Assembly: GCF_021389955.1 (NCBI RefSeq)
Contig: NZ_CP089980.1
Span: 4,211,001 to 4,275,000 of the forward strand
Reading direction: 5' to 3'
Length of the DNA stretch: 64,000 nucleotides
Source of the DNA: Fulvivirga maritima
GTDB lineage: Bacteria > Bacteroidota > Bacteroidia > Cytophagales > Cyclobacteriaceae
The notes under the pieces were generated by a model. The model was not told where the DNA came from, did no database searches, and saw only the letters and a program-made list of their open reading frames with translations. Of this stretch, positions 26,143 through 33,661 are shown piece after piece. A program made the position numbers and the translations under genes. Within the stretch, counting starts at the first letter, position 1. Every line of letters begins with the position of its first letter.

Positions 26143-27712
26143 ACCTAACATTTGTTTCAACCGCACAAAAAGAAATGACGTTAAGAATAGAAGTGGCCTG
26201 TACAATATAGCCGAACCTGGCATAGTGCAATTTGCCTGTCCCTGAGCATGGTTGGATAGAAAGGAGTCACAAAGTATGGTACTTCCTTGTTTTTATAGGA
26301 ATGTCCGATTGGTAGTCTGTCGTGTACAATATTTCATCCTACAGGTCTTTGTTTAACTTTTAGAATATTAGTCATGAAAAAGATGAGAGCAAATGCTGCA
26401 GGCATAGATATAGGAGCCAAGCACATTTTCGTATCCGTGGAAAACAAGGATGTTCGTGTTTTTGAGACTTTCACTGAAAGTTTTAAAGAGGCATCGTGTT
26501 ATTTATTATCAGAGGGGATCGAGACAGTGGCCATGGAAGCCACCGGCGTTTACTGGATCATCCTTTATGAGATCCTAGAATCAGCAGGTTTAGATGTCTG
26601 GTTAGTAGATGGGCGCCAGACAAGACAAGTACCAGGTCGAAAGACTGATGTAAAGGACTGTCAATGGATTCAGCAACTTCATAGTCATGGCTTATTGAAT
26701 CGCTGTTTTGTTCCCGATGCACAAGTGAAGGAAGTTCGTGCTTACCAGCGGTTGCGAGAAGATCATCTCAGAACAGCCTCTATGCATGTAAACCACATGC
26801 AAAAGGCGCTAATAGAGATGAACATCCGGCTCAAAGAAGTGCTCAGTCAGATACATGGCGCCAGTGGTCTGGCGATCATAGAAGCCATCCTGGCAGGGGA
26901 ACGTGATGCCCAAAAGCTCTTATCCCTGTGCCATAGCAGTATTAGAGAAAAGAAAGCCTCTCAAGTCATCAAGGCACTTTCAGGCTATTATACCGAGTCA
27001 GGGTTATTTGCTTTGGGACAGGCATACGGTGGTTACAAATTTTATAAACAACAAATACTGGCATGTGACCAAAAACTGGAAGAAGTCATGAAGCGGTTCA
27101 ATAACTACGATTCAGATATGGAAAGCAAAAATGAAATAGATTCTGTCAAAGATCGAAAACCTGTTAGACATAATAAACCTGATATAGACCACTTAGGAGG
27201 ACACCTGCTCAAAATCTTTTCAGGCAAAGATGCTACGTGTTTACCGGGTATTACCGATTATACCTGGCTACAATTGTATTCTGAAATAGGCATGGAACTT
27301 TGTAAGTGGCCCAGCGAGAAACACTTCACTTCATGGCTAGGATTATCTCCAGGTCAACACCAGTCTGGCAAGAAAAATAAAACCAGAAACAGAAAGTACA
27401 GGCCAAAGGCAGGACAAATATTCAGACAAATAGCCTAAAGTTTAATAGAAAGCAAAAAGATAGCACTGGGAGCTTTTGGGCGTAGATTGAAAAGCAAAAG
27501 AGGTCCAGGCATAGCCACTAAAGCTACCGCCCGAAAACTGGCCGTACTCTACTGGCGGCTTATGGTAAAAGGGCTTGATTACACAGAACGGGGCATCAAA
27601 GCATATGAAGAAAAAATGCAGCTCCATAGGGAAAGATGGCTAGTAAAAACAGCTAAAGAATTAGGTTATGAGCTTGAACAAATACCTATTTAGTGTATTA
27701 CGTCATTGGTAG
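26143..27712 (+). mobile_element. IS110-family element, copy B
   Basis: 1570 bp, the same length and orientation as copy A, with an identical left end and about 99 percent identity by eye in the gene. Inserted at the same AG core in the third repeat unit. The left junction is CATCCTGAG/ACCTAAC, the right CATTGGTAG/GCCCTCG. The candidate bridge RNA region corresponds to 26144-26373. Confidence 0.88.
26374..27693 (+). pseudogene. IS110 transposase, copy B, interrupted by a stop codon
   Basis: Compared with copy A, CAA became TAA at 27436-27438, ending the protein after IFRQIA at residue 354; the remaining 85 codons (to 27693) stay in frame but untranslated. The DEDD domain and the PGITDYTW/SGKK region are upstream of the stop and intact, but the basic C-terminal tail is lost. 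There is also a Ser-to-Gly change at residue 228 and several silent changes, so copy B may depend on copy A for movement. Confidence 0.9.
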
Positions 27713-27770
27713 GCCCTCGAAGGATAGACTTTCTTCCGATCAGCCTTGAATACTATTAAAAAACAACTTC

Positions 27771-27837
27771 ACTAAAACTATAAATGCAACTATGCTGCAT
27801 TTATAGTTTTAGTCTTTATATTTGCACTGTTGTTGCA
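27771..27837. promoter_or_regulatory. Promoter and putative metalloregulator operator of the MerC-COG0523 operon
   Basis: A perfect 18-bp inverted repeat (ACTAAAACTATAAATGCA at 27771-27788; complement at 27796-27813) has a 7-nt centre. Within it lies TGCAACTATGCTGCA (27785-27799), and a related 15-mer, TGCACTGTTGTTGCA, occurs at 27823-27837. A Bacteroidetes -7 box, TATATTTG (27817-27824), lies between, so the second site covers the start of transcription. Both features fit repression by a Fur/Zur-type regulator; this is inference. Confidence 0.6.
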
Positions 27838-27852
27838 TTAAAGAAAGAAGAC

Positions 27853-28272
27853 ATGAAAAATAGTTTCGTAGGGGTTCACTGGGATTTTTTGGGGTTTAGT
27901 GCTTCATTTTTATGTGTGATACACTGCTTGGCTTTGCCTATAATTCTTAGCCTATCGCCTTGGGTGGGCTGGCAGGTGATGCATGATCCCGGCATTGAGC
28001 TTACAATTCTTGTTGTTAGCCTTGTAATAGCTGCTTTTGCGTTGTTTCATGGCTATAGAAATCATCATGGCAATTTCAAACCGATAATAATTGCTTTTGC
28101 TGGCTTTTTATTCATTTTGGTTGGTCATGCCTTTTTTCATGATCATGAAGTGTTCATCACCGCTCCGGGGGCCATTTTGGTGGCTATTGCTCATGTGCTC
28201 AACTGGTATTACGAACGAAATGAAGTGAAGCCAACGCATAGTTCGAAGCAAAATAAATTACACAATAAATGA
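27853..28272 (+). CDS. MerC domain-containing membrane protein
   Basis: 139 residues from ATG 27853 ([14 protein letters not shown]), preferred over an upstream in-frame start at 27784 that would lie inside the operator. Four membrane helices; helix 1 carries [13 protein letters not shown], the paired cysteines typical of MerC-family proteins, which move mercury or other thiophilic metals across the inner membrane. The C terminus is His-rich ([17 protein letters not shown]). It overlaps the COG0523 GTPase gene by 4 bp (ATGA), so the operon probably handles zinc rather than mercury; no mer genes are present. Confidence 0.85.
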   Translation: MKNSFVGVHWDFLGFSASFLCVIHCLALPIILSLSPWVGWQVMHDPGIELTILVVSLVIAAFALFHGYRNHHGNFKPIIIAFAGFLFILVGHAFFHDHEVFITAPGAILVAIAHVLNWYYERNEVKPTHSSKQNKLHNK

Positions 28273-29468
28273 TAAAGGCCAATAAAATACCAGTAACTGT
28301 GCTGAGCGGTTTTCTGGGAGCAGGAAAAACCACTTTGCTCAACCATATTTTGCATAACCGTGAGGGATTAAGAGTAGCAGTAATTGTAAATGATATGAGT
28401 GAGCTCAATGTAGACAGTCAGCTGGTGCAAAATGAAGTGAAGCTTTCAAGAACGGATGAAAAGCTAGTAGAAATGAGCAATGGCTGTATCTGTTGTACAC
28501 TGCGGGAAGACCTGATGGTGGAGGTAGAGAAGCTTGCCAAAATGAAAAAATTCGATTACCTGCTAATAGAGAGTACCGGTATATCAGAACCTATACCTGT
28601 GGCTCAAACTTTTTCTTTTGCTACGGGTGATGAGCTGTATGATCTTACCAAATTTAGCCGGTTAGATACCATGGTTACGGTAGTAGATGCTTTTAACTTT
28701 TTGAATGATTTTGGAAGTGCAGATACGATTGTAGACAGAGAAATGACTGATGATGCACAGGATCAGCGCTCTGTAGTGAACCTGCTCACTGATCAGATAG
28801 AGTTTGCTAATGTTATTTTACTTAATAAAACAGACTTAGTAGAGCCAGATGAGCTGAAACTCTTAGAAGGGATGATTAAGAAGCTAAATCCTGAAGCCCG
28901 ACTCTTACGAACCAGTTATGGTAAGGTGCCACTGTCAGAAATTATTAATACTAAGCTTTTTGATTATGAAAAGGCAGAGCAATCTGCAGGCTGGATAAAA
29001 GAATTGAATAATGAGCATACCCCTGAAACAGAAGAATACGGCATATCTTCTTTTGTATTTAGGGCTTCAGAGCCTTTTCATCCGGAGCGGTTCCTGGCAT
29101 TTGTTAATAAAAACTGGCCTGGAAACATTATTCGTAGTAAAGGCCTCTTTTGGTTGGCCTCCCGACCTGACCACGCCCTTCTGTGGAGCCAGGCGGGAGG
29201 TTCTTTAAAAGCTGAGCTCTATGGCCGCTGGTGGGCTTCGGTACCCTTGAAACAAAGGGCTATGAATCCTGCGTACATGGAAAATCAGGAGGTCATTATG
29301 GCTAAGTGGGATAAACAATGGGGAGATAGGATGAATGAGCTGGTAATTATAGGTCAGGATTTAGATGAGCAAGCCATTTCAGCCCAACTATCTAAATGCC
29401 TGATTAATGACCATGATCAGCAATCCGTAAAGGAAGGCAAGCAGTTAGTAGACCAATGGCCACTGTGA
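28269..29468 (+). CDS. COG0523 family GTPase (CobW/ZNG1-type zinc metallochaperone)
   Basis: 399 residues. Walker A is [15 protein letters not shown], the metal-binding CxCC motif is [13 protein letters not shown], Walker B is [11 protein letters not shown], and the base-recognition motif is [10 protein letters not shown]. The C-terminal CobW_C domain starts around residue 255 ([19 protein letters not shown]). Such GTPases deliver zinc to client enzymes under metal limitation and are often Zur-regulated, which fits the operator upstream. Translationally coupled to the MerC-like protein. Confidence 0.92.
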   Translation: MIKANKIPVTVLSGFLGAGKTTLLNHILHNREGLRVAVIVNDMSELNVDSQLVQNEVKLSRTDEKLVEMSNGCICCTLREDLMVEVEKLAKMKKFDYLLIESTGISEPIPVAQTFSFATGDELYDLTKFSRLDTMVTVVDAFNFLNDFGSADTIVDREMTDDAQDQRSVVNLLTDQIEFANVILLNKTDLVEPDELKLLEGMIKKLNPEARLLRTSYGKVPLSEIINTKLFDYEKAEQSAGWIKELNNEHTPETEEYGISSFVFRASEPFHPERFLAFVNKNWPGNIIRSKGLFWLASRPDHALLWSQAGGSLKAELYGRWWASVPLKQRAMNPAYMENQEVIMAKWDKQWGDRMNELVIIGQDLDEQAISAQLSKCLINDHDQQSVKEGKQLVDQWPL

Positions 29469-29506
29469 TCCATTAAAATATTTTAAAAATTTTTCAAAAA
29501 TATTTT

Positions 29507-29545
29507 CACTGCGCAAAAAGACTGCGCAGTGGTGCTGTTGCTTTG
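29507..29545 (+). promoter_or_regulatory. Promoter-operator of the 722-residue protein/RNA array transcript (site 1)
   Basis: Inverted repeat CACTGCGCA (29507-29515) / TGCGCAGTG (29523-29531) with the 7-nt centre AAAAGAC, then a -7-like box TTGCTTTG (29538-29545). The core CGCAAAAAGACTGCGC and its distance to the -7 box are repeated almost exactly at 44470-44503, upstream of the nucleotidyltransferase operon. The position over the promoter spacer suggests a repressor or an activator close to polymerase. Confidence 0.75.
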
Positions 29546-29574
29546 TATCATCATTAAGAAATAAAGGAACAATT

Positions 29575-31743
29575 ATGAAAACTATTGCACTTAACCGATT
29601 AAACCTGATGACCATGCCTAGAGGTAACGGCTGGTCGCCTAAGCAAAAGTTGGTATTTACTGCCGAGTTAGCAAAAATGGGATACAGGCTATCTAATCCG
29701 GCTATGCTGGATGAAGCGGGAGCAGGTTTTCTATTAGATTATAAGCATCTTATTACCGCGCTGAAGCAAAAGAAAGGTGGAAACGTTGCTTACGTTCCTT
29801 TATTTAAAGGATTTCCTAATAATGTGCCTGATGATGCTATTTATTTCTTTAAAAGAGTTTTTGGCTATTTAGGTAATGTGTTAGACTTGTTTCAGTCTGG
29901 AGAAAAGTTAGAAAATGGTATGGTTATACCTCAATCACTTTTTAATCTGGATGACTTTGGGGCAGATCCGGTTACGCAGATGCAGACTAAGGCACTTTAT
30001 GAAAAGTCGCTTGCAGCCAACGCCTGGAAAAAAGGCGATTCCCATACTGAGTGGATAGAGCTTAAAATCATTTTTGACGATGAACTTGAAGCCAGATTAG
30101 AGGCTTATTTGCAATCATTATTGTATGCTAAGTCTTCCATAAAGCAGGAGTTACACGCTGATCTCATAACACTAATAGAGTATTTTGGAATTGATTCCAT
30201 AGATTCGCGTCAGGTGGTCTTTAAAGAGACTAAGGCCTTTTTGTTAAAATATTTATGGGAGCAAGAGCAGTACGCAGCTATTGGTAAAATGGTAAATAAT
30301 GCCGTAGATGTATTGAGAATGTTCGCAGCACTTACTGATACTGATGTGAGCCTGGCTGATAAGGTGAAGTTTCCTAAGCTATCCAGAAAGCAACGTAAGG
30401 AAGTGCTGGCTATGCTGGAAAAAAGTGCAGGATTGGCCGAAGCCTTCAAAAAATACAAAGGTTTATGGTTAGAAATAGGGCGGTATTTGCACCCTGGTGA
30501 ATATAGCAGACAGTTTCCGCTAACGGCTAAAGCTTTTGATGCTTTGCGCAATGGTAAATTAGAAACTTTTGCGTCTAAAACAGAGGCCTTATTACTATCA
30601 GACCAAGTGGAGGAGCTGTTACAGCATTTGGGAGAGAAACCTGGTGTGTTTGGAAGAAAAGTGCACGAAATTTTAAGGAGATTTCCTAAGTCTACTTTTG
30701 AAATAGTAGAGGCTTTTACACAAATAGTTCCTAAAATGGAGCTGAAGAATTTGCTGGTGTTGAGGGATTATTTTAACACTATTAATGATGCAGAAAAAAG
30801 AGTAGTAGTGAATAAGAAGGGCAAAATAAAAGTGTTGGATAACAATGCCTTTATGGAATTAGATGCCAAGCAAACAGGAGCTGTGATTGAAGCCATAGAT
30901 AATGGTATAGCGGAGAAGGTAATTACTAAGGAGTCTTGGGAAAATAAAAAAGTATGGATAGATCCTGAATTAATGAACTATACCGTGCCTTTGCAGCAAA
31001 GAAAAGCTTCTGATGGAATCATCACCGTAGGTAGAGGGAGTAGGATAGGAGCAGATTTCACGAAAGTGATGAGACTCTTTGTGTATTGGAAAGAGGCCGG
31101 TATGCGTACTGACCTGGATCTTTCTGTAGCTCAGTATGATGCCGCTTGGAACTATCTGGGGCATGTGAGCTATACCAACCTAAAAGGGGCAGGTATAGTG
31201 CACTCTGGCGATATACAATCAGCTCCTTACGGTGCTGCGGAGTTTGTAGATATTACCTTGCAGCATTTGTCTGCTAAGGTGAAATATCTTGCCCCTCAGG
31301 TATACCGCTATGCAGGCAATACCTTTGCAGATATGGATTGCCATGCGGGCTGGATGTGTAGACATGAAACCAATGGAGATGTGAAAACTTTTGATATAAA
31401 AACAGTGGTCAATAAGTTCGATCTTAATGGTGCCGGAGCTTATGCAGTGCCTTTTGTGGTAGACATAGATAATGAGGAAATAGTGATGACTGACCTCTTT
31501 GTGGGAGGTAAAGATTTGCATAACAATATAGAAGGCGCAAAAACCAATGTGGCTTTATTATGTAGTGAGGTATGCAAATTCACTAATACTAAGCCTGATA
31601 TGTATACGTTGGCCTGCTTAAATGCAGAATATCGTGGTGCCGAAATGGTTGGTGAGCCAGAAATGGCTGATGTAACCTTCGGAGTGAAAGACTGTACCTA
31701 TAATGCAGATGATGTAGAAAAGGTATTGTCAGAGTTAATATAA
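29575..31743 (+). CDS. Helical-repeat protein with C-terminal TerD-like domain (MXAN_6230/SCO0854-like)
   Basis: 722 residues, cytoplasmic. Residues 1-440 are mostly alpha-helical, HEAT-like, with the marker KGLWLEIGRYLHPGEYSRQFP and repeated ...VEELLQHLGEKPGVFGRKVHEILRRFP, a pattern I recognise from the MXAN_6230/SCO0854 group. Residues about 500-690 form a TerD-like beta domain: DLDLSVAQYDAAWNYLGHVSY, AGIVHSGDIQSAPYGAAEFV, which contains the HSGD motif of TerD proteins. I see no RING finger. The gene has a plausible AAAGGAA ribosome site and its own operator. The RNA array begins at its stop codon, so the protein is a candidate partner of those RNAs. Molecular role unknown. Confidence 0.75.
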   Translation: MKTIALNRLNLMTMPRGNGWSPKQKLVFTAELAKMGYRLSNPAMLDEAGAGFLLDYKHLITALKQKKGGNVAYVPLFKGFPNNVPDDAIYFFKRVFGYLGNVLDLFQSGEKLENGMVIPQSLFNLDDFGADPVTQMQTKALYEKSLAANAWKKGDSHTEWIELKIIFDDELEARLEAYLQSLLYAKSSIKQELHADLITLIEYFGIDSIDSRQVVFKETKAFLLKYLWEQEQYAAIGKMVNNAVDVLRMFAALTDTDVSLADKVKFPKLSRKQRKEVLAMLEKSAGLAEAFKKYKGLWLEIGRYLHPGEYSRQFPLTAKAFDALRNGKLETFASKTEALLLSDQVEELLQHLGEKPGVFGRKVHEILRRFPKSTFEIVEAFTQIVPKMELKNLLVLRDYFNTINDAEKRVVVNKKGKIKVLDNNAFMELDAKQTGAVIEAIDNGIAEKVITKESWENKKVWIDPELMNYTVPLQQRKASDGIITVGRGSRIGADFTKVMRLFVYWKEAGMRTDLDLSVAQYDAAWNYLGHVSYTNLKGAGIVHSGDIQSAPYGAAEFVDITLQHLSAKVKYLAPQVYRYAGNTFADMDCHAGWMCRHETNGDVKTFDIKTVVNKFDLNGAGAYAVPFVVDIDNEEIVMTDLFVGGKDLHNNIEGAKTNVALLCSEVCKFTNTKPDMYTLACLNAEYRGAEMVGEPEMADVTFGVKDCTYNADDVEKVLSELI

Positions 31744-31909
31744 AATTATTCGTGGACTAGTTATTACTTCCTTCTAAACTCCAATCATAGTAATAACGCT
31801 TACCATGAAATTATAAGCGGATTAGAGTGCTCTTCCTTCTAATTTATTGGTAAAAATAGAGCACTCGCTTACCGCAAAATATAAACAGGACTAAAGGTCA
31901 TTTCCTTCT

Positions 31910-31988
31910 TACGGGGAACTGAGGGGCGGTGGTTCGAGTCCACCCTTTGCCTGGCGAAGTAGCTCAGCTGGTAGAGCATCAGGTTATA
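31910..31988 (+). tRNA. Circularly permuted tRNA-like sequence (payload of array unit 3)
   Basis: Order is 3' half, then 5' half. 3' half: ACTGA (31918-31922), variable loop GGGGC, T-stem GGTGG, loop TTCGAGT, CCACC, acceptor strand CTTTGCC (31945-31951), then a single T. 5' half: acceptor strand GGCGAAG (31953-31959), TA, D-stem GCTC, loop AGCTGGTA, GAGC, A, TCAGG TT. The acceptor strands pair over 7 bp with one G-U. Anticodon-stem strands TCAG/CTGA pair, with one G-A mismatch at the fifth position. No CCA is encoded. If 32-33 come from the 5' half and the rest from the 3' half, the loop would read TTGGGGA (anticodon GGG), but the join is unknown, so identity is not assigned. It could be a decoy or structural mimic rather than a translating tRNA. 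Confidence 0.75.
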
Positions 31989-32039
31989 ATGGCCTTGCTT
32001 ACCTGTTCATAAAAAGGCCTAAGGCAGCTGTTTCCTTCT

Positions 32040-32079
32040 ATTTGCAGGTTCGATTCCTGCCTCGAAATTGGTCACTATA
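32040..32079 (+). ncRNA. T-arm-only tRNA fragment (payload of array unit 4)
   Basis: It contains a perfect T-arm, GCAGG TTCGATT CCTGC (32044-32060), followed by CTCGAAA. No matching TTTCGAG 5' acceptor strand and no D-arm follow; the payload ends TTGGTCACTATA. It is either a decayed permuted tRNA or a deliberate minihelix. Confidence 0.6.
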
Positions 32080-32100
32080 ACAGCTGTCATTTCCTTTTTT

Positions 32101-32298
32101 TATGAATTATAAGTCGCATAAAAGGCGAATGACATATAGGCTGGTAATTACGAGGAAAGAAGTAATAAGGGAGTTGGGAAATGCTAGTCTGTAGAAGAAA
32201 GCTCAACATTGCCACAATTCACTCATAATAATCATGCTGGTAGATAATCATGAAATTGGCAGTTTAGCTTTAAAATAGAGATATTAGTGCTATTGCAA
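32101..32298. other. Intergenic DNA after the RNA array
   Basis: Starts with GAATTATAAGTCG (32104-32116), which resembles the lead of an array unit, followed by a small hairpin (CGC...GCG), but no TTCCTTCT or paired strands. The rest shows nothing I can name apart from the presumed promoter of the next Crp/Fnr gene. Confidence 0.4.
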
Positions 32299-32847
32299 AT
32301 GCCTATGAATAAAGAGTTGTTAAATAAAACGGATGAATGGGAGAAATATAGCCGTTTCTTTGAGAGACAGGAGGTCCCTTCTAAGACTACTTTGTTGCGA
32401 GAAGGTGAAATTTCAAAGACAGCTTATCTGATTGAAAAAGGGTGTGTGAGAAGTTGGTTTAACAACAATGGAAAGGACATTACCTTTCAATTTTTCTTTG
32501 AAAATGAGTTTGTTTCTTCTATCGAAAGTTTCAGTACCCACCAGGCCAGTTTGTACAATATTGAGAGTATTGAGCCATGTGTTATTTACGGTATTTCAAT
32601 TAAAGATGTTCATTTTGTTATGGAGCAGTCTGCCCGGATAAAAAAGGAAATTGATGATTACCTGACACAAAGGCTATTCTTTTATCAAAAACTGTTTCTC
32701 TCTCGAATTAAAGACTCACCAGAAAATCGCTATCAGGAATTGCTCAAAGAACGCCCTGAAATTCTGTTACGTATACCTCAGCATTATATTGCCTCCTACT
32801 TGGGGATAACTCCTGTTTCATTAAGTAGAATAAGAAATAGGCGCTAA
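32299..32847 (+). CDS. Crp/Fnr family transcriptional regulator
   Basis: 182 residues from ATG 32299; a GTG at 32287 and an ATG at 32305 are alternatives. Cyclic-nucleotide-binding-like fold (TTLLREGEISKTAYLIEKGCVRSW) and C-terminal HTH RIPQHYIASYLGITPVSLSRIR. It is a distant paralogue of the regulator at 10936. A 12-bp palindrome just after its stop precedes the flavodoxin-fold oxidoreductase, its likely target. Confidence 0.9.
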   Translation: MPMNKELLNKTDEWEKYSRFFERQEVPSKTTLLREGEISKTAYLIEKGCVRSWFNNNGKDITFQFFFENEFVSSIESFSTHQASLYNIESIEPCVIYGISIKDVHFVMEQSARIKKEIDDYLTQRLFFYQKLFLSRIKDSPENRYQELLKERPEILLRIPQHYIASYLGITPVSLSRIRNRR

Positions 32848-32857
32848 AATCATTTCT

Positions 32858-32869
32858 TAACAATTGTTA
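32858..32869. promoter_or_regulatory. Probable Crp/Fnr operator of the oxidoreductase gene
   Basis: Perfect palindrome TAACAATTGTTA. A -7-like box ending TTTG lies at 32898-32901, giving the same spacing (about 28-29 bp from palindrome to TTTG) as at 11527-11572. The centre would be near -41.5. Confidence 0.6.
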
Positions 32870-32927
32870 TCGTCTGGCGGCCGGTTGTCTGCTCAATTTT
32901 GTAGCATAATTTTAATTAACAAACAAA

Positions 32928-33521
32928 ATGAGAGTAGCAATCATATTTAATCATCCTTATGAGGGAAGTTATTGTAACGCAATTTTAACCGCAGTAACCA
33001 AGGGACTTCAAACAGCTAATCATGAAATTGACCTCATACATTTGGATAAAGACAATTTCAATCCTGTAATGACTTCAGCAGATTTGAAAGCATTTAGAGA
33101 TAAAAAGCCTGTTGATCCGAAAGTAACTGAATATAAGCATCGGCTACAAAAAGCAGATCATTTGATTTTCATATTTCCAATATGGTGGGAATTGATGCCA
33201 GCCATGACGAAAGGCTTCATAGATAAGGTGATTTTCCCGGGTGTTGCCTACGACTATACTAATAAGGCCAATACTAGAATGAAACCCCTTTTTGAACAAA
33301 TAAAAAGTGTTACCCTTATTACCACCATGAACACGCCCAAAATGCTTTATAAATGGATTTTCGGTAATGCCATAAAAAAAGCATTTATGCTAGGCACATT
33401 TTGGAAAATAGGCTATAAAAAGCGCAAATGGATCAGCTTGAACATGGTAAAGATGGTTTCTGATAAGAAAAGGAAAAAGTGGCTGAGTGACATGGAAATC
33501 AGATTTGCAAAATTGAATTGA
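32928..33521 (+). CDS. NAD(P)H dehydrogenase (quinone)/flavodoxin-fold oxidoreductase
   Basis: 197 residues. Flavodoxin-like: VAIIFNHPYEGSYCNAIL binds FMN/FAD phosphate, then HLIFIFPIWWELMPAMTKGFIDKVIFPGVAYDY, the typical W-W/P-A-x-x-K-G-F signature of the NQO/MdaB/KefF group. It would carry out two-electron reduction of quinones or other electrophiles. It lies next to a Crp/Fnr gene and a palindromic operator, so it is probably activated in response to a redox or toxic signal. Confidence 0.88.
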   Translation: MRVAIIFNHPYEGSYCNAILTAVTKGLQTANHEIDLIHLDKDNFNPVMTSADLKAFRDKKPVDPKVTEYKHRLQKADHLIFIFPIWWELMPAMTKGFIDKVIFPGVAYDYTNKANTRMKPLFEQIKSVTLITTMNTPKMLYKWIFGNAIKKAFMLGTFWKIGYKKRKWISLNMVKMVSDKKRKKWLSDMEIRFAKLN

Positions 33522-33546
33522 GCAATGGAGGCATCGGTTATTGGTG

Positions 33547-33615
33547 CGAGGGTTGGGGGCAGCCTTGTTTCCCTCGTACTATAACTCCACCACACCGAAA
33601 CCACCCAGAGTTATA
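33547..33615. other. Two hairpins between the oxidoreductase gene and the TPP riboswitch
   Basis: CGAGGG (33547-33552) pairs with CCCTCG (33571-33576); TATAACTC (33580-33587) pairs with GAGTTATA (33608-33615). No T run, so these may be weak terminators of the oxidoreductase transcript. Confidence 0.35.
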
Positions 33616-33661
33616 ACAGAAAAAGGCATTTATTTCATATGATTATCCTTACCTTTGAAAC

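Larger units (their letters stand above)
26109..27737. repeat. REP-like tandem repeat, unit 3 (split by IS110-B, truncated)
   Basis: The left part is 26109-26142 (ending CATCCTGAG). After IS110-B the right half resumes GCCCTCGAAGG and GATAGACTTTCT (27713-27735), then similarity to the unit ends. Confidence 0.75.
31743..32100 (+). ncRNA. Array of four structured RNA units with tRNA-derived payloads
   Basis: Each unit has a 17-nt lead (AAATTATTCGTGGACTA 31743, AAATTATAAGCGGATTA 31808, AAATATAAACAGGACTA 31877, divergent GTTCATAAAAAGGCCTA 32005), a strand S, the box TTCCTTCT (31768, 31833, 31902, 32032), a payload ending ATA, strand S' and GCTTACC (31798, 31867, 31997). S/S' pairs: GTTATTAC/GTAATAAC, GAGTGCTC/GAGCACTC, AAGGTCAT/ATGGCCTT (one G-U), GCAGCTGT/ACAGCTGT (one G-U, extended by one G-C). 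The S sequences all differ while pairing is kept, so the structure is selected. Payloads are 14, 18, 79 and 40 nt. The last unit ends CATTTCC plus T7, a likely terminator. It is co-directional with the preceding gene with no gap. Confidence 0.85.

Noticed and set aside
21410-27712. Composite transposon made by the two IS110 copies
   Set aside because: Each copy occupies its own repeat unit with normal junctions, and IS110 does not form classical composite transposons.
31910-31988. Firm tRNA-Pro(GGG) assignment
   Set aside because: It depends on where the halves would be joined, and one base pair of the anticodon stem mismatches.
31743-32100. CRISPR array
   Set aside because: Repeats are not identical, the payloads vary from 14 to 79 nt, the S strands differ between units, and there are no cas genes.
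31743-32100. Retron, group I/II intron or hammerhead ribozyme
   Set aside because: No reverse transcriptase or intron-encoded protein, no CUGANGA/GAAA core, and no intron core motifs are seen.
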